Shown: positions 1 through 12,409 of the stretch, piece by piece
Layout: each line of letters begins with the position of its first letter
Position numbering within the stretch: the stretch's first letter is position 1
Assembly: GCA_037355855.1 (NCBI GenBank)
Contig: CM074762.1
Span: 5,921,664 to 5,985,663 of the forward strand
DNA: 64,000 bases
Reading direction: 5' to 3'
From: Pseudo-nitzschia pungens
Taxonomy: Eukaryota > Bacillariophyta > Bacillariophyceae > Bacillariales > Bacillariaceae
Notes under the pieces: model-generated
Database searches by the model: none
Seen by the model: only the letters and a program-made list of their open reading frames with translations
Told to the model about the DNA's origin: nothing
Position numbers and translations under genes: made by a program

Positions 1-7
1 ATAAACA

Positions 8-106
8 ATGGAAGCTTTAGTTTATACATTTTTACTTATTGGTACTTTAATGGTAATCTTCTTTGCCGTATTCTTCCGAGATACGCCACGAATTCTTAGA
101 AAATAA
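8..106 (+). CDS. psbT: Photosystem II protein T
   Basis: A 32-residue protein starting MEALVYTF with one hydrophobic membrane helix and a basic RILRK tail. This matches PsbT, a small thylakoid subunit at the photosystem II dimer interface. The length is the family norm. It is normally the gene after psbB, which would lie upstream of the window. psbN follows on the opposite strand, as in most plastids. Confidence 0.95.
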   Translation: MEALVYTFLLIGTLMVIFFAVFFRDTPRILRK

Positions 107-130
107 TAAAACCAATTTATTTGGTTTTAT
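106..130. terminator. Hairpin between convergent psbT and psbN
   Basis: A perfect 10-bp inverted repeat (106-115 with 121-130) and a 5-nt loop lie exactly between the converging psbT and psbN stop codons. This position suits a bidirectional 3' end-forming hairpin. Confidence 0.7.
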
Positions 131-133
131 TTT

Positions 134-265
134 CTAGTCTTCATGTTCTTCGAATGGATCACGTAAATTTTTAGATGTAGGTCCAAAAGCAGTGTAAATA
201 GAATATGTAGTAATTCCTAGAAGTAAACTTGATACAAAAATAACGATAATAGTTGCTGTTTCCAT
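134..265 (-). CDS. psbN: PsbN, photosystem II assembly factor
   Basis: A 43-residue protein starting [10 protein letters not shown] with one N-terminal membrane helix and the conserved [17 protein letters not shown] tail. The family is needed for photosystem II assembly and repair rather than being a stable subunit. It is encoded opposite to psbT and psbH, which is its normal plastid arrangement. Confidence 0.95.
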   Translation of the reverse strand: METATIIVIFVSSLLLGITTYSIYTAFGPTSKNLRDPFEEHED

Positions 266-341
266 GATATATATTGATTATGATTAACGTCTTAATATTA
301 TATATCATATAATAGAAAAATTAACTTATTAAAATTTAAAT

Positions 342-545
342 ATGGCATTACGAACAAGATTAGGTGAAATTTTACGTCCATTAAATGCTGAATATGGTAA
401 GGTTGCACCAGGTTGGGGTACTACTCCAATTATGGGTGTAGTAATGGCAGCATTCCTAGTTTTTTTATTAATTATTTTACAAATCTATAATTCATCATTA
501 ATCATCGAAAATGTTGATGTAGATTGGGCAAACGGTATTGTATAA
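342..545 (+). CDS. psbH: Photosystem II phosphoprotein H
   Basis: A 67-residue PsbH. It has a basic N-terminus ([15 protein letters not shown]), the [10 protein letters not shown] motif before a single membrane helix (about residues 30-50), and a lumenal tail ending in NGIV. It lacks the longer phosphorylated N-terminal extension of green-plant PsbH, as is usual in red-lineage plastids. It follows psbT and psbN, the usual psbB-operon order. Confidence 0.95.
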   Translation: MALRTRLGEILRPLNAEYGKVAPGWGTTPIMGVVMAAFLVFLLIILQIYNSSLIIENVDVDWANGIV

Positions 546-564
546 TAATAATAATCTTAAAAAT

Positions 565-596
565 AATTTGGGAAAACAAATCAGTTTTTCCAAATT
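565..596 (+). terminator. Hairpin after psbH
   Basis: An inverted repeat of about 12 bp (565-576 with 585-596, one G-U pair) lies 20 nt after the psbH stop and before petN. It probably stabilises or forms the psbH mRNA 3' end. Confidence 0.55.
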
Positions 597-632
597 ATAA
601 AAATCACACACATTAAATATATATATATCTCT

Positions 633-722
633 ATGGATATTATCAGTCTAGGTTGGGCCGGTTTAATGACAATGTTCACATTTTCATTAGCATTAACTGT
701 TTGGGCTCGAAATGGTTTCTAA
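633..722 (+). CDS. petN: Cytochrome b6f subunit N (PetN)
   Basis: A 29-residue single-helix protein starting [12 protein letters not shown] and ending TVWARNGF. Both the length and the C-terminal VWARNGF are diagnostic of PetN, a small subunit of the thylakoid cytochrome b6f complex. petM follows 25 nt downstream, so two small b6f genes are probably co-transcribed. Confidence 0.95.
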   Translation: MDIISLGWAGLMTMFTFSLALTVWARNGF

Positions 723-747
723 TTATTTAAATTCTTTGTAGAATATT

Positions 748-876
748 ATGGAATTAATCAGATTTATTTTTCCGTATGCAAGTCCAGAAATTGTTACAAC
801 GGCAAGTCTTTGCTTTGGAATGACTTTATTTGGCCTTTCTTTAGGATTTGCTTTACTAAAAGTGCAAGGCGAATAA
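748..876 (+). CDS. petM: Cytochrome b6f subunit M (PetM, Ycf31)
   Basis: A 42-residue protein with one helix and the C-terminal signature GFALLKVQGE, typical of PetM (formerly Ycf31). It has an N-terminal extension of about 8-10 residues (MELIRFIFPYASPE) compared with the shorter cyanobacterial PetM. It sits directly after petN. Confidence 0.88.
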   Translation: MELIRFIFPYASPEIVTTASLCFGMTLFGLSLGFALLKVQGE

Positions 877-882
877 TCGTTT

Positions 883-917
883 ATTTAATAATAATATAAA
901 TAATATTATTATTAAAT
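883..917 (+). terminator. Hairpin after petN-petM
   Basis: A perfect 15-bp AT-only stem (883-897 with 903-917) with a 5-nt loop starts 7 nt after the petM stop. It probably ends the psbH-petN-petM transcripts. The rest of the spacer up to rps14 at 1197 shows only a possible -10 box (TATAAT, 1113-1118). Confidence 0.7.
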
Positions 918-1196
918 TTTATCCCTGAATTTACAAAATCAAAACACTATCAGTTTAGGAAAAATGTAATAGTTTCTTGACTTTTTAAAAACTTAAAAGT
1001 AAGCTTGATATTCGACAGTCAAGTAGATTCAACAAGCAAATTTATAATAATAATTATTGTATCTATTTAAAAAATTGTTGATCTAAGTTCTTTATCACTT
1101 TTTAAAAATTGATATAATGTCCCAAATTCTTTTTTTTAAGTAGAGTTTTCGAGACTATTGAAAACTTTAGATAAATCATTAACCAAAAAAATCATT

Positions 1197-1499
1197 ATGG
1201 CAAAAAAAAGCATGATCGAACGCGAAAGAAAACGCATTCGTCTAGAAAAGAAATACGCACAAAAACGAACAAATTTATTGAACGAGTATAAAAACGAAGG
1301 AAATTTCAATAAAAAAATGGAAATTCATTCACAAATTCAACAGTTACCACGTAACAGTGCCAAAACACGAATCCGCAACCGCTGTTGGAAAACAGGACGT
1401 CCACGTGGAGTTTTCCGTGACTTCGGACTATCACGCCACGTGGTACGTGAAATGGCACACCAATGTTTATTACCCGGTGTTACAAAATCTAGCTGGTAA
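1197..1499 (+). CDS. rps14: 30S ribosomal protein S14
   Basis: A 100-residue S14 of the long form. The start [13 protein letters not shown] is the family's normal N-terminus. The frame stays open upstream to a TTG at 1158, but that extension is not conserved, so the ATG at 1197 is chosen. The C-terminal half shows the S14 block [22 protein letters not shown]14 binds 16S rRNA in the small-subunit head. A TATAAT box lies about 80 nt upstream. Confidence 0.95.
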   Translation: MAKKSMIERERKRIRLEKKYAQKRTNLLNEYKNEGNFNKKMEIHSQIQQLPRNSAKTRIRNRCWKTGRPRGVFRDFGLSRHVVREMAHQCLLPGVTKSSW

Positions 1500-1628
1500 T
1501 ATTATATAGATTTTTGTTAATTTAATTTATAATTACATATATATTTGAATAGAAATGTTTTTGTTATAATTTAACACTCAGTTTTTTTTAGAATTACGCT
1601 GATTTATTTTTAACCATTAGGAGTTTTT

Positions 1629-1721
1629 ATGATTTCTGATTCACAAGTTTACACAGCATTATTTATTGCTTTATTAGCATCAGTTTTAGCAATTAGTTTA
1701 GGAACTTCACTTTATGAATAA
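1629..1721 (+). CDS. psaM: Photosystem I subunit M
   Basis: A 30-residue single-helix protein starting MISDSQVYTALFIALL and ending LGTSLYE, matching PsaM of the photosystem I core. PsaM is plastid-encoded in red-lineage algae and absent from flowering-plant plastids. A ribosome binding site (TTAGGAG) lies just upstream. Confidence 0.93.
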   Translation: MISDSQVYTALFIALLASVLAISLGTSLYE

Positions 1722-1792
1722 TAAATCTTAACAATTCGTGTTAATGATTTAAAAGGCAAAAGTTTAATATTTAATAATATAGTTTTAAAATT

Positions 1793-2860
1793 ATGGTACA
1801 AGAAAATTCAAAAAATATCACTTCTACTCCAGTTTTTCCATTTACAGCAATTGTTGGTCAAGATGAAATGAAACTTGCTTTACAATTGAATGTTATTGAT
1901 CCTAAAATTGGTGGTGTTTTAATTATGGGTGACCGAGGTACAGGGAAGTCAACAACAATTCGAGCAATTGCTGATTTACTTCCTGAAATTGAAGTAGTTG
2001 CAGATGATCCATTTAATTCTCATCCTACTAATTTAGAATTAATGAGTAGTGAAGTAAAATCACAAATTCAAAGTGATTCAGATTCTATTAAAACAGATTT
2101 TATCAAAATTCCAATGATCGATTTACCGTTAGGAGCAACAGAAGATCGAGTATGTGGAACAATTGATATTGAAAAAGCATTAACAGAAGGTGTTAAAGCT
2201 TTTGAACCTGGATTATTAGCAAAAGCTAATCGAGGCATTCTTTATGTAGATGAAGTTAATTTATTAGATGATCATTTAGTAGATATTTTATTAGATTCGG
2301 CAGCTTCAGGTTGGAATACCGTTGAACGGGAAGGGATTTCAATTCGCCATCCGGCACGATTTGTTCTTGTTGGCTCAGGAAACCCAGAAGAAGGGGAATT
2401 ACGACCTCAATTATTAGATCGATTTGGAATGCAAGCCGAAATTCGAACAGTAAAAGATCCAACCTTACGTGTTAAAGTTGTAGAAGAAAGAACAGCTTTT
2501 GACCAAACACCTATGGTTTGGATTAATAAATATGAGGAACAACAACAAGAATTACGTGATCGTATTGTTTCTGCTCAACAATTATTACCAACTGTTCAAA
2601 TTGATTATGACTTAAGAATTAAGATTTCAGAAGTTTGTAGTCGTCTTGATGTAGATGGATTACGAGGGGATATCGTAACAACACGTGCTGCTCAAGCACA
2701 TGCAGCTTATGATAATCGTGATAAAGTAACTGTAGACGATATTGCAGCTATTATTGTATTATGTTTACGTCACCGATTACGTAAAGATCCTTTAGAAGCA
2801 ATTGATGAAGGTAATAAAGTAGCGAAAATCTTTAAAGAAGTATTCGAAATCGAAGAATAA
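1793..2860 (+). CDS. chlI: Magnesium chelatase subunit ChlI
   Basis: A 355-residue AAA+ ATPase. With ChlD and ChlH it inserts Mg2+ into protoporphyrin IX, the committed step of chlorophyll synthesis. Visible features are the N-terminal block [16 protein letters not shown], Walker A GDRGTGKS (46-53), Walker B ILYVDE (149-154), the sensor segment [19 protein letters not shown], and the C-terminal helical lid. Length is normal for ChlI. Confidence 0.97.
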   Translation: MVQENSKNITSTPVFPFTAIVGQDEMKLALQLNVIDPKIGGVLIMGDRGTGKSTTIRAIADLLPEIEVVADDPFNSHPTNLELMSSEVKSQIQSDSDSIKTDFIKIPMIDLPLGATEDRVCGTIDIEKALTEGVKAFEPGLLAKANRGILYVDEVNLLDDHLVDILLDSAASGWNTVEREGISIRHPARFVLVGSGNPEEGELRPQLLDRFGMQAEIRTVKDPTLRVKVVEERTAFDQTPMVWINKYEEQQQELRDRIVSAQQLLPTVQIDYDLRIKISEVCSRLDVDGLRGDIVTTRAAQAHAAYDNRDKVTVDDIAAIIVLCLRHRLRKDPLEAIDEGNKVAKIFKEVFEIEE

Positions 2861-2887
2861 TTTATTATTTTTTAACCAAGTAAAATT

Positions 2888-3103
2888 ATGTTAACAATTT
2901 TTGGAATGTCGACAAGTTTGTTTTTAATTGTCATTATTCTTATACGAATTCCACGTGATTCTATTGGTCTATCAAGTTTTGCAAATACCAGTGATTTATT
3001 AGGTTCTCCTGGTTCTGCACAACGTTTTTTTGATATTGTAACCGTTATGGGAATTTTAGTTTATTTTTCAGTTGCTTTTCAATTAAATGCGCAAGTAAAT
3101 TAA
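2888..3103 (+). CDS. secG: Preprotein translocase SecG-like subunit (Ycf47)
   Basis: A 71-residue protein with two predicted helices (about 6-21 and 48-66) around a polar loop, ending FSVAFQLNAQVN. This is the form of plastid Ycf47/SecG, the small subunit of the thylakoid SecYEG channel. It lies 27 nt after chlI. An internal Met at residue 7 is an alternative start. secY is encoded at 39.6-40.9 kb. Confidence 0.85.
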   Translation: MLTIFGMSTSLFLIVIILIRIPRDSIGLSSFANTSDLLGSPGSAQRFFDIVTVMGILVYFSVAFQLNAQVN

Positions 3104-3156
3104 GTACAAAAGAATTTCAAACATATCCCAGGGACGTACCAATTAAACATAAATAG

Positions 3157-3192
3157 GTATCGATTACCATTGTAAAAAATGGTAATCGATAC
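3157..3192. terminator. Hairpin between convergent secG and ycf45
   Basis: A perfect 14-bp inverted repeat (3157-3170 with 3179-3192) with an 8-nt loop sits between the convergent ends of secG and ycf45. It is a probable shared 3' end. Confidence 0.75.
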
Positions 3193-3326
3193 ATATAATT
3201 ATATTTTTTATTTTTTAAACTACTAGTAAATACGGGTATTGAATTAAGATAAACTATTAAAAATTAAGATATTGTAAAAATAAGTAGAGTATTAACAAAT
3301 TTTAAAGTTATAACATCTAGGTTTAA

Positions 3327-4700
3327 CTAAGTTATAACTTTAATAAATTTAGTTAATTCATATATACTAATTTGATCAAATGAATATACTGGAATTTTTT
3401 TTTCATTCGCAAATTGATTCAATTTTGAATTTTGTTGTAAATGTTTCGTTAACCCAATGATAACACTGGCTTTTTGTAAATCATTTGTTAAAGTAAATTT
3501 CACATTAGCTTTCAAAAAAACTTCTTTAAGAAAATTCTTTGAGATCGAATAAGAATAAATAACTAAAGTCTTTTTAAACTCATGTAATAATTTATTGGTT
3601 TTTAAAGAATTAAATTGTGTCCAATAGTTAGTAATGGTTAATTGACCATCATCAGCTAACGAACTATTTTTCATTAATGAATTTTGAGAAGAAGAAAAAT
3701 TTTCACACTGTATTTGGATTGTTTCATCCAATTTTACTTTTCGTGTCTGACAAATTAATGAATCTTTTCGTAAAAATAAATCTGCTGATGTTGCAACATT
3801 CTCATGAATTGTCCAAATATTTGGATCATTAATTTCAATTATAATTTCAAATGCAGGATATGCCTTTCGCTCTAATATACTTTTTTGCGTACCTCTACGT
3901 TTTGCTTCATCATCACTTAAAGTTACATATTGAATTCCCCCAATTAAATCTGATAAAGGTGGATTTTTAATTAAATTTTCCAAACAATTACCATGAGTAG
4001 TTCCAATCAATTGAACACCTTTCTCTGCAATTGTTCGAGCAGCTAAAACTTCTAATTCTGTTCCAATTTCATCAATGATAATTACTTGCGGCATATGATT
4101 TTCCACAGCTTCAATCATAACTTGATGCTGTAGTTCTGTTTTTGGAACTTGCATTCGCCTTGCACGTCCAATTCCAGAATGAGTGATATCACTATCACCA
4201 CCAATTTCATTAGATGTGTCAATAATAATTACCCTTTTCTCCATTTCATTGGCTAAAACTCGACCGATCTCACGAATAATTGTTGTTTTTCCAACACCAG
4301 GTTTTCCTAAAATCAGGATAGATTTTTCGGATTCTAATAAATCACGAATTACTGAAACGGTTCCAAAGATAGAACGACCAATTCTACAAGTTAACCCATT
4401 TATTAAAAATTGGCGATTTCGAATACAACTTATGCGATGAAGTGTTCGTTGAATACCGGCACGATTTTCATTACTAAATTTACTTAAATGTTTGGTAACA
4501 AAATCAATATCTTGCCATGATATAATTTTTTGAGATAGATATTCAGGACCATAAGTAAATCGTGCTTCAGGACGTCGTCCTAAGTCAAGAATAATTTCTA
4601 CCATCTGATCATGATAAGAATGGTTCCTAAGAGTTTGTTGAAGAAAAACCGGTAAATTTTCAATTAATTTTTCGAAATCATTAGTTAAAGTCATGAACAA
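3327..4700 (-). CDS. ycf45: Ycf45, AAA-type P-loop ATPase
   Basis: A 457-residue protein. Walker A is GKPGVGKT (132-139) and Walker B is VIIIDE (206-211), followed by LIGTTHGN, as in the Ycf45/SpoIIIAA-like single-strand nucleic-acid ATPases. The C-terminal part is lysine- and asparagine-rich and ends in a small conserved-looking block (IIGLTKHL...IPVYSF). The cellular role is not established. A second Met two codons in is an equally good start. It heads towards secG and is the last gene of a minus-strand cluster with rpl20, rpl35 and ycf42. Confidence 0.85.
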   Translation of the reverse strand: MFMTLTNDFEKLIENLPVFLQQTLRNHSYHDQMVEIILDLGRRPEARFTYGPEYLSQKIISWQDIDFVTKHLSKFSNENRAGIQRTLHRISCIRNRQFLINGLTCRIGRSIFGTVSVIRDLLESEKSILILGKPGVGKTTIIREIGRVLANEMEKRVIIIDTSNEIGGDSDITHSGIGRARRMQVPKTELQHQVMIEAVENHMPQVIIIDEIGTELEVLAARTIAEKGVQLIGTTHGNCLENLIKNPPLSDLIGGIQYVTLSDDEAKRRGTQKSILERKAYPAFEIIIEINDPNIWTIHENVATSADLFLRKDSLICQTRKVKLDETIQIQCENFSSSQNSLMKNSSLADDGQLTITNYWTQFNSLKTNKLLHEFKKTLVIYSYSISKNFLKEVFLKANVKFTLTNDLQKASVIIGLTKHLQQNSKLNQFANEKKIPVYSFDQISIYELTKFIKVIT

Positions 4701-4768
4701 AAGAATATTAGTAAATTTATAATTTAAATTTCCCTCGAGAATACAGAGTAATTTAAATTAGTTTATAT

Positions 4769-5113
4769 TTATTTAATAGTAGTTAATAAAGATTGGAATG
4801 TTGAACTATCTAAAATAGCAATTTGTGATAACATTTTACGGTTTAAATCAATATTTGATTTTTTAAATTTATTGATAACCTGACTATATGTGATTCCATT
4901 TGCTCTTGAAGCTGCATTAATTCGACGAATCCAGATTTTTCTAAAAATTCGTTTCTTTTGTTTGCGACCAATATATGAGTATCTTAAAGCTTTCATAACT
5001 TGTTGATTTGCAACCCTGAATAAAACAGAATGTGCACCACGATATCCACTTGCAAGGGCTAGAATTTTTTTTCGACGTTTACGAGCTACATTTCCACGTT
5101 TGACTCTTACCAT
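4769..5113 (-). CDS. rpl20: 50S ribosomal protein L20
   Basis: A 114-residue basic protein starting [16 protein letters not shown] and containing the L20 block [19 protein letters not shown]20 is an early 23S rRNA-binding assembly protein. It lies 23 nt downstream of rpl35, the common bacterial rpl35-rpl20 order. Confidence 0.95.
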   Translation of the reverse strand: MVRVKRGNVARKRRKKILALASGYRGAHSVLFRVANQQVMKALRYSYIGRKQKKRIFRKIWIRRINAASRANGITYSQVINKFKKSNIDLNRKMLSQIAILDSSTFQSLLTTIK

Positions 5114-5136
5114 TTGTAATTTTGTTGTTTAGTAAT

Positions 5137-5331
5137 CTAATAAGGTAACATTAATTTAATCGGCGCTTTATCACTTTTATTGACACATAAAACTTGTGAC
5201 AATTTTCGTTTTTGTTTATTTGATTTTTTCATCAATAAATGACCTTTATAAGCATGACGACGTAAAAAATTGTTCGTTCCAGTAATTTTATATCGTTTTG
5301 CGGCTGCTTTTCGTGTTTTTAATTTTGGCAT
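5137..5331 (-). CDS. rpl35: 50S ribosomal protein L35
   Basis: A 64-residue basic protein starting MPKLKTRKAAAKRYK and containing the L35 segment RRHAYKGHLLMKKS. Normal length. It is paired with rpl20 in the same transcription unit. Its start lies 6 nt after the ycf42 stop. Confidence 0.95.
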   Translation of the reverse strand: MPKLKTRKAAAKRYKITGTNNFLRRHAYKGHLLMKKSNKQKRKLSQVLCVNKSDKAPIKLMLPY

Positions 5332-5337
5332 AAAATT

Positions 5338-5949
5338 TTATTTAGACTTGTTAAGATACAATTTTTTAAAATAAGCTTTTGATTTCAAAGGATGAGAATA
5401 TAAAATTTGATCACCATTTCTCCAATCAACAGGACATGCCTGACCAGGATTTTCTTGGATATATTGAATTGATTTGAGAACTCTTAGTAATTCATCTATA
5501 TTTCTTCCACATAATAAATTATTAACTGTATAGTATTGGATAATTCCTTCCTTGTCAATAATAAATATACCTGGAAATGAAAGGCCATCATTTGTTAATA
5601 GATGGTATTTTTTTGTGATAGTTTGATTTAAATCAGAGACTAAAGGATAGTTTAATTTTCCTAATCCCCCTTGACTTCGATTTGCTAATAAATACTGTAA
5701 GTGTGAGAAAGGACTATCAGTTGAAATTGCCAAAATCTGAGTGGATAATTGGTGAAATTCATGAATCCGATTACTTAATTCAATTAATTCTGTAGGAGAA
5801 ACCGAAGTAAAATTTGCTGGATAAAATACTAAAAGAACATATTTTTTTCCATGATAATCCGATAATCGAATTTTTCCGAGCCTATTTTTATAAATTCCAA
5901 CAGTTAAGAAATTTGGCGCCATTTTTCCGATTTGAGGTAAATTAGTCAT
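5338..5949 (-). CDS. ycf42: Ycf42, 2-Cys peroxiredoxin-like protein with Ser at the peroxidatic site
   Basis: A 203-residue thioredoxin-fold protein of the AhpC/TSA peroxiredoxin family. Recognisable blocks are PQIGKMAPNF near the N-terminus, LLVFYPANFTSVSPTELIE (39-57), FPGIFIIDKEG, and GQACPVDWRNGDQ (169-181). The peroxidatic cysteine normally sits in an FTFVCPTE-type motif; here the residue is Ser51 (codon TCT). Cys172, at the resolving position, is kept, and there is another Cys at 147. As written the protein cannot use the standard peroxidase chemistry, though the rest of the fold looks intact. It is the first gene of the ycf42-rpl35-rpl20-ycf45 cluster and is divergent from ftsH. Confidence 0.85.
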   Translation of the reverse strand: MTNLPQIGKMAPNFLTVGIYKNRLGKIRLSDYHGKKYVLLVFYPANFTSVSPTELIELSNRIHEFHQLSTQILAISTDSPFSHLQYLLANRSQGGLGKLNYPLVSDLNQTITKKYHLLTNDGLSFPGIFIIDKEGIIQYYTVNNLLCGRNIDELLRVLKSIQYIQENPGQACPVDWRNGDQILYSHPLKSKAYFKKLYLNKSK

Positions 5950-6137
5950 AAATAAAAAATTTATATTTATACCATTATAATTATAATTTACTAGAAAGAG
6001 TACTATTATTTAAAAGTAATTTTATCTTTAAAAAAATTTACTAATTTTGTCGATAAATAGTTGGTTTGAAGTTAGACTATCTGTTATGATATTAATTAAA
6101 AATAAGTAAGTTATAAATTAATAAGGAAATAAATTAG

Positions 6138-8009
6138 ATGAATAAGGATACAATACAAAAGATTCTTATTGGCTTGTTTGTCAGTGCTTGTATCTTTTTA
6201 GGGATTCAAGTGATGGATGTAGACAATATTTTAGAAGTTGATAAAAATTCAACAAAAACAGAAATGACTGTTGCTTCGAGTGGTTCAAGAATGACATATG
6301 GAAGATTCTTAGAATATTTAGAACTTGGCTGGGTAAAACAGGTTGATTTATATGATAATAATCGAAATGCAATCGTTTTAGCGTCAAGTCCGGAATTGGG
6401 TAATCGCCCACAGGCTATCCGTGTTGAAATTCCAGTTGGCGCATCGCAATTAATTCAAAAGTTAAAAGAGTACAACATTGACTTTGATGCTCACCCGCTT
6501 CCACAAAAAAGTCTTTTAATTACTATTGCTAGTAATTTAATTTTACCATTAGTTTTTATTGCTGGGTTAATCTTCTTTTTCCAAAATTCTGAAAACTTCC
6601 CGCAAAATAACGGAATGTCTCCAATGAATTTAGGAAAATCAACAGCTCGATATGATCAACGTCCAGAAACAGGAATTTCTTTTGATGATATAGCGGGAAT
6701 TGATGAAGCAAAAGCTGAATTTGAGGAAATTGTTTCATTTTTACGTGAACCAGAACGTTATACATTAGTTGGTGCAAAAATTCCAAAAGGGGTTTTATTA
6801 GTTGGACCTCCAGGAACAGGAAAAACATTATTAGCAAAAGCTATTGCAAGTGAAGCAAATGTGCCATTTTATAATGTTGCCGGTTCAGAGTTTGTAGAAA
6901 TGTTCATTGGTATTGGGGCAGCGAGAATTCGTGACTTATTTAAAAAAGCCTCTGAAAATACACCTTGTATTGTTTTCATTGATGAAATTGATGCAGTTGG
7001 TCGTGAACGTGGTGCTGGTATTGGTGGCGGTAATGATGAGCGTGAGCAAACATTAAATCAGTTATTAACTGAAATGGATGGTTTTAAAGAGAATAAAGGT
7101 GTTATTGTAGTTGGAGCTACAAACCGAGTTGATATTTTAGATTCTGCTTTATTACGTCCTGGTCGTTTTGATCGACAAATTACTGTTGGATTACCAGACA
7201 GATTAGGAAGACTTGGAATTTTAAAAGTTCATGCGAGAAACAAACCTTTAGATAAAGATGTTTCATTAATTCAAATTGCAAATCGAACACCAGGATTCTC
7301 TGGGGCAGACTTAGCAAACTTATTGAATGAATCAGCTATTTTAGCAACTCGTTATAAGAAAGATACAATTTCGAAGAACGAAATCAATGAAGCGGTTGAT
7401 CGAATCATTGGGGGAATCGCGGGTTCTGCTATGGAAGATACAAAAAATAAAAAATTAATTGCATATCACGAAGTAGGTCATGCAATTGTGGGTTCGTTAT
7501 TACAAAATCATGATGCTGTAGAAAAAGTAACATTAATTCCACGTGGAAGTGCGAAAGGATTAACTTGGTTTGCTCCAGATGAAGACCAAATGTTAATTTC
7601 TCGTGCTCAATTATTAGCAAGAATAACTACAACATTAGGTGGTCGAGTGGCTGAACGTGTGATTTTTGGCGAAACAGAAGTAACAACAGGAGCCAGCAGT
7701 GATTTACAACAAGTAACTCGCGTTGCTCGCCAAATGGTAACACGCTACGGTATGTCAATTCTTGGTCCAATTGCATTAGAAAATGATAACAATGAATTAC
7801 TTTTCAAAGGTGAGATGTCAAATCGAATTGATGCTGAAGTTTGTAGAATTGTAAATCATTGTGAACAATTAGCAACGAGAATTGTTCGTGATAATCGTGT
7901 AATTATTGATTTAATTGTTGAACGTTTGTTAGATGCAGAAACATTAGATGGTGATGAGTTCCGTAATTTAGTAGAACAATATACAATTCCACCTGCACAA
8001 ATGAAATAA
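6138..8009 (+). CDS. ftsH: ATP-dependent zinc metalloprotease FtsH (Ycf25)
   Basis: A 623-residue membrane AAA+ protease that degrades damaged thylakoid proteins such as photosystem II D1. It has two membrane helices (about 9-22 and 125-148) flanking a lumenal domain. Walker A is GPPGTGKT (223-230), Walker B IVFIDE (278-283), and the second region of homology is near 327-346. The zinc motif HEVGH is at 444-448. Length is normal and all catalytic motifs are present. A ribosome binding site (AAGGA) precedes the ATG. Confidence 0.97.
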   Translation: MNKDTIQKILIGLFVSACIFLGIQVMDVDNILEVDKNSTKTEMTVASSGSRMTYGRFLEYLELGWVKQVDLYDNNRNAIVLASSPELGNRPQAIRVEIPVGASQLIQKLKEYNIDFDAHPLPQKSLLITIASNLILPLVFIAGLIFFFQNSENFPQNNGMSPMNLGKSTARYDQRPETGISFDDIAGIDEAKAEFEEIVSFLREPERYTLVGAKIPKGVLLVGPPGTGKTLLAKAIASEANVPFYNVAGSEFVEMFIGIGAARIRDLFKKASENTPCIVFIDEIDAVGRERGAGIGGGNDEREQTLNQLLTEMDGFKENKGVIVVGATNRVDILDSALLRPGRFDRQITVGLPDRLGRLGILKVHARNKPLDKDVSLIQIANRTPGFSGADLANLLNESAILATRYKKDTISKNEINEAVDRIIGGIAGSAMEDTKNKKLIAYHEVGHAIVGSLLQNHDAVEKVTLIPRGSAKGLTWFAPDEDQMLISRAQLLARITTTLGGRVAERVIFGETEVTTGASSDLQQVTRVARQMVTRYGMSILGPIALENDNNELLFKGEMSNRIDAEVCRIVNHCEQLATRIVRDNRVIIDLIVERLLDAETLDGDEFRNLVEQYTIPPAQMK

Positions 8010-8034
8010 AAACGCTTTAGCTTTAATTAAAAAG

Positions 8035-8074
8035 TTTTCATTCTTATTACTTTTAAAGGTAATAAGAATGAAAA
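8035..8074. terminator. Hairpin between convergent ftsH and atpA
   Basis: A perfect 16-bp inverted repeat (8035-8050 with 8059-8074) and an 8-nt loop lie between the convergent stops of ftsH and atpA. It is a probable bidirectional terminator or RNA stabiliser. Confidence 0.8.
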
Positions 8075-8088
8075 TTATTATTTATTAT

Positions 8089-9648
<1,560 letters not shown>

Positions 9649-10212
9649 TTAAATTTCTAACACAGTATCTAGATGTTTTGCTAGTTTTTGTAATTGATTT
9701 TTAACTGTAAAATCAATAACTTTTGATTCTGTTTTAATTAAAAATCCACCAATTAAACTAGGGTCAACATTAATTACTAATCGAATTTCTCTAGCATTCG
9801 TTAATTCTTTTAATTTTTGAATTAGCGTATCTTTTTGTAAATTTGTAAAAGCAGATGCTGTTGAAACTTCAATCATTTTAATTGACGCAGTTTGATAAAT
9901 TAATTCTAAATAAGCATCAATAACTGACGTTAATAAATTAATTCGATCACGTTCAACTAAAACCATTAAGAAATTAAAAGTATCAGTATTAAGTTGCGAC
10001 TTTAATGTTTTCGTTAAAATCCCACGTTTTACTTCTTGTTTTACAATAGGATTGTTTAGATATTCTAATAATTCTGGAGTTTCCTCAAGGAAGATATCTA
10101 AATTTTGAAAATCTGCTGTAATTTGATGCATGATGTTCTTTTCAACAGAAAAGTCAAATAAGGCACGTGCATAAGGAGCTGCAATTTTCGATGTTAAGGG
10201 ATTTCCACTCAT
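9649..10212 (-). CDS. atpD: ATP synthase CF1 subunit delta
   Basis: A 187-residue delta (OSCP-type) subunit joining F1 to the peripheral stalk. It starts [22 protein letters not shown] and ends in the C-terminal motif around [21 protein letters not shown]. It is plastid-encoded in red-lineage algae but nuclear in plants. Its ATG overlaps the atpF TGA by 4 nt, indicating translational coupling. Confidence 0.95.
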   Translation of the reverse strand: MSGNPLTSKIAAPYARALFDFSVEKNIMHQITADFQNLDIFLEETPELLEYLNNPIVKQEVKRGILTKTLKSQLNTDTFNFLMVLVERDRINLLTSVIDAYLELIYQTASIKMIEVSTASAFTNLQKDTLIQKLKELTNAREIRLVINVDPSLIGGFLIKTESKVIDFTVKNQLQKLAKHLDTVLEI

Positions 10213-10745
10213 AATAAATCTCCTTTTAATTTATCAATAGTCTCATTAATTAGAGCACTTGAACGTTCTTCCGATTTAAATGTTTCTTGTACACGAGTTA
10301 ATGTTCGTTGTAATACAAGCGTAATAATTTGCTGTTTAATTTCAACAAATATTTGACGTTCTTTAGAACGGAAAGTTGCTAATGCACGGTCAAAGCGAAC
10401 TGTTAAATCTTTTTTAGCTTGAAACGCATCTGATTCAAGTAATACTTTTTTAGTTGCAACAGCTTCATTTTTAATTTCACTGATAACAATATTTGCTTGA
10501 TTCAATTGTTTTTGAGCTTCATCTAGACGTTTCTTCGCTTCGCTTAATCTATCTTCAGCATCTTGAACACCTTTTACAATCGTTGTTCTTCGTTCTTCTA
10601 ATAATGATCCTAAAAAGTCTCGACCGGTATAAAATAATATTCCAAGCAATGCTGCAATATTAATTAAACCTGTTTCTAGAATATCGGTATTTAAACTAAT
10701 GCCTTCATTGGCAAGTAATGTAAAAATCTGATCAAAATTTTCCAT
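10209..10745 (-). CDS. atpF: ATP synthase CF0 subunit b (I)
   Basis: A 178-residue peripheral-stalk subunit. It has one membrane helix (about residues 25-42) followed by a long charged coiled coil rich in E, K, A and Q. There is no intron, unlike land-plant atpF. It overlaps atpD by 4 nt and follows atpG. Confidence 0.95.
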   Translation of the reverse strand: MENFDQIFTLLANEGISLNTDILETGLINIAALLGILFYTGRDFLGSLLEERRTTIVKGVQDAEDRLSEAKKRLDEAQKQLNQANIVISEIKNEAVATKKVLLESDAFQAKKDLTVRFDRALATFRSKERQIFVEIKQQIITLVLQRTLTRVQETFKSEERSSALINETIDKLKGDLL

Positions 10746-10807
10746 GTTTTCGATTTTTTATCTAAACTGTTCACTTATAGAAAGAAAAATTACAGTTCAC
10801 AAAAAAT

Positions 10808-11278
10808 TTAAATTGCTAATCTAGCTTCAATATCTGTCGCTAATGACTGAACAATTTCGTCTAAATTATTAAGTGCAATTTCTTTTTTAGCAAAAAGATC
10901 TTTAGTAATAGTATCTAATAAATTATCAATATATTTTTGAGAAATATTTACTTCTACTTCTAAGATTTCTTTATGAATTTTTTGTGATTTTGTAATTTCT
11001 AATTGAGCTTGTTTACGGACATCCTCTAACTCTTGTTCATATTGTGTTGTTAGTTTATTAGCTTCTGCTAATATTTCTGAAGCTTCGCTAAGATTTGTTA
11101 GAATATATTCTTTTCGCTCTTCAATGATTGTTAATAATGGATTATATAAAATCACATTTAAAAGAATCATTAATAGTAAAAATTGAATTGCTACTAATGG
11201 TAATGTTGCATTTATATCAAATAATCCACCAGGTCCACTAACTTCTGAACTTGAGATTAAAATTGAAAAATTAATCAT
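10808..11278 (-). CDS. atpG: ATP synthase CF0 subunit b' (II)
   Basis: A 156-residue second b-type stalk subunit. It has a membrane helix near residues 25-48 ([20 protein letters not shown]) followed by a coiled coil. The b/b' pair is characteristic of cyanobacteria and plastids, and atpG is plastid-encoded in red-lineage algae. Confidence 0.94.
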   Translation of the reverse strand: MINFSILISSSEVSGPGGLFDINATLPLVAIQFLLLMILLNVILYNPLLTIIEERKEYILTNLSEASEILAEANKLTTQYEQELEDVRKQAQLEITKSQKIHKEILEVEVNISQKYIDNLLDTITKDLFAKKEIALNNLDEIVQSLATDIEARLAI

Positions 11279-11314
11279 ATAAAATCTATATACTATAGAA
11301 TTAAAGTTTTGTTA

Positions 11315-11341
11315 ATAAAAACCTGTTAATTAGGTTTTTAT
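11315..11341 (-). promoter_or_regulatory. Intercistronic hairpin atpH/atpG
   Basis: A perfect 10-bp stem (11315-11324 with 11332-11341) and a 7-nt loop lie in the atpH-atpG spacer. In plastid operons such hairpins often mark processed 3' ends. This could help the stoichiometrically abundant atpH message to accumulate. Confidence 0.5.
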
Positions 11342-11371
11342 TTTGGTGTAAGAATTTCTTACGTCTTAGAA

Positions 11372-11650
<279 letters not shown>

Positions 11651-11680
11651 TTAAAAAATCTAATCTTGGTCAGTCAAAAC

Positions 11681-12409
11681 TTATTCAAGAGCTTCTGCAA
11701 TATAAGCAGCAGCTAATGTTGAGAAAATTAAAGCTTGTACTGAACCAGCAAAAATCCCTAATAACATGATTGGTAAAGGAATTACCAACGGAACTAATGA
11801 AGTTAATACAGTAATTGTTAATTCATCAGCTAAAACATTCCCGAATAATCGGAAACTTAATGATAACGGCTTTGTAAAATCTTCTAGAATATTAATTGGT
11901 AAAAGAAGTGGAATTGGTTGAACATAACGTTTAAAATATCCAAACCCTTTTTTACTTAAACCCGCATAAAAATAAGCAAGTGAAGTTAATAATGCTAATG
12001 CAACTGTTGTATTAATATCATTTGTAGGAGCAGCAAATTCTCCTTCTGGCAATTCAATTAATTTCCAAGGGATAATCGCCCCTGCCCAGTTACATCCAAA
12101 AATAAAGAAGAATAACGTTCCAATAAATGGAATCCATTCTTTATAAAAACTCTCACCTAATTGATCTTTAGCAATGTCAGTTACAAATTCAACTGCTGTT
12201 TCCATAAAATTTTGGAAACCATGGGGAATTCGTTCTGCATTTGAACTACCTAAGAATGCAAACAATAATAATACTGCAAATACAAACCAGATAACTACAA
12301 GCACTTGACCATGTACTAAAAATCCTGCAAGATTCCAGTAAAAATGTTTTCCAACTTCTGCTTCCGCTAATAGTGTGAACATATTTGAATCAAACATTTC
12401 TGGGTACAA
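11681..12409 (-). CDS. atpI: ATP synthase CF0 subunit a (IV)
   Basis: A 242-residue membrane stator subunit with five or more hydrophobic helices. The essential Arg187 lies in [16 protein letters not shown], the half-channel region facing subunit c. It is first in the atp operon. sufB-sufC lie upstream on the same strand, 108 nt away. Confidence 0.97.
   Translation of the reverse strand: MYPEMFDSNMFTLLAEAEVGKHFYWNLAGFLVHGQVLVVIWFVFAVLLLFAFLGSSNAERIPHGFQNFMETAVEFVTDIAKDQLGESFYKEWIPFIGTLFFFIFGCNWAGAIIPWKLIELPEGEFAAPTNDINTTVALALLTSLAYFYAGLSKKGFGYFKRYVQPIPLLLPINILEDFTKPLSLSFRLFGNVLADELTITVLTSLVPLVIPLPIMLLGIFAGSVQALIFSTLAAAYIAEALE

Noticed and set aside
1158..1196. N-terminal extension of rps14 from a TTG
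   Set aside because: The extension is not family-like, and the ATG at 1197 gives the standard 100-residue S14.
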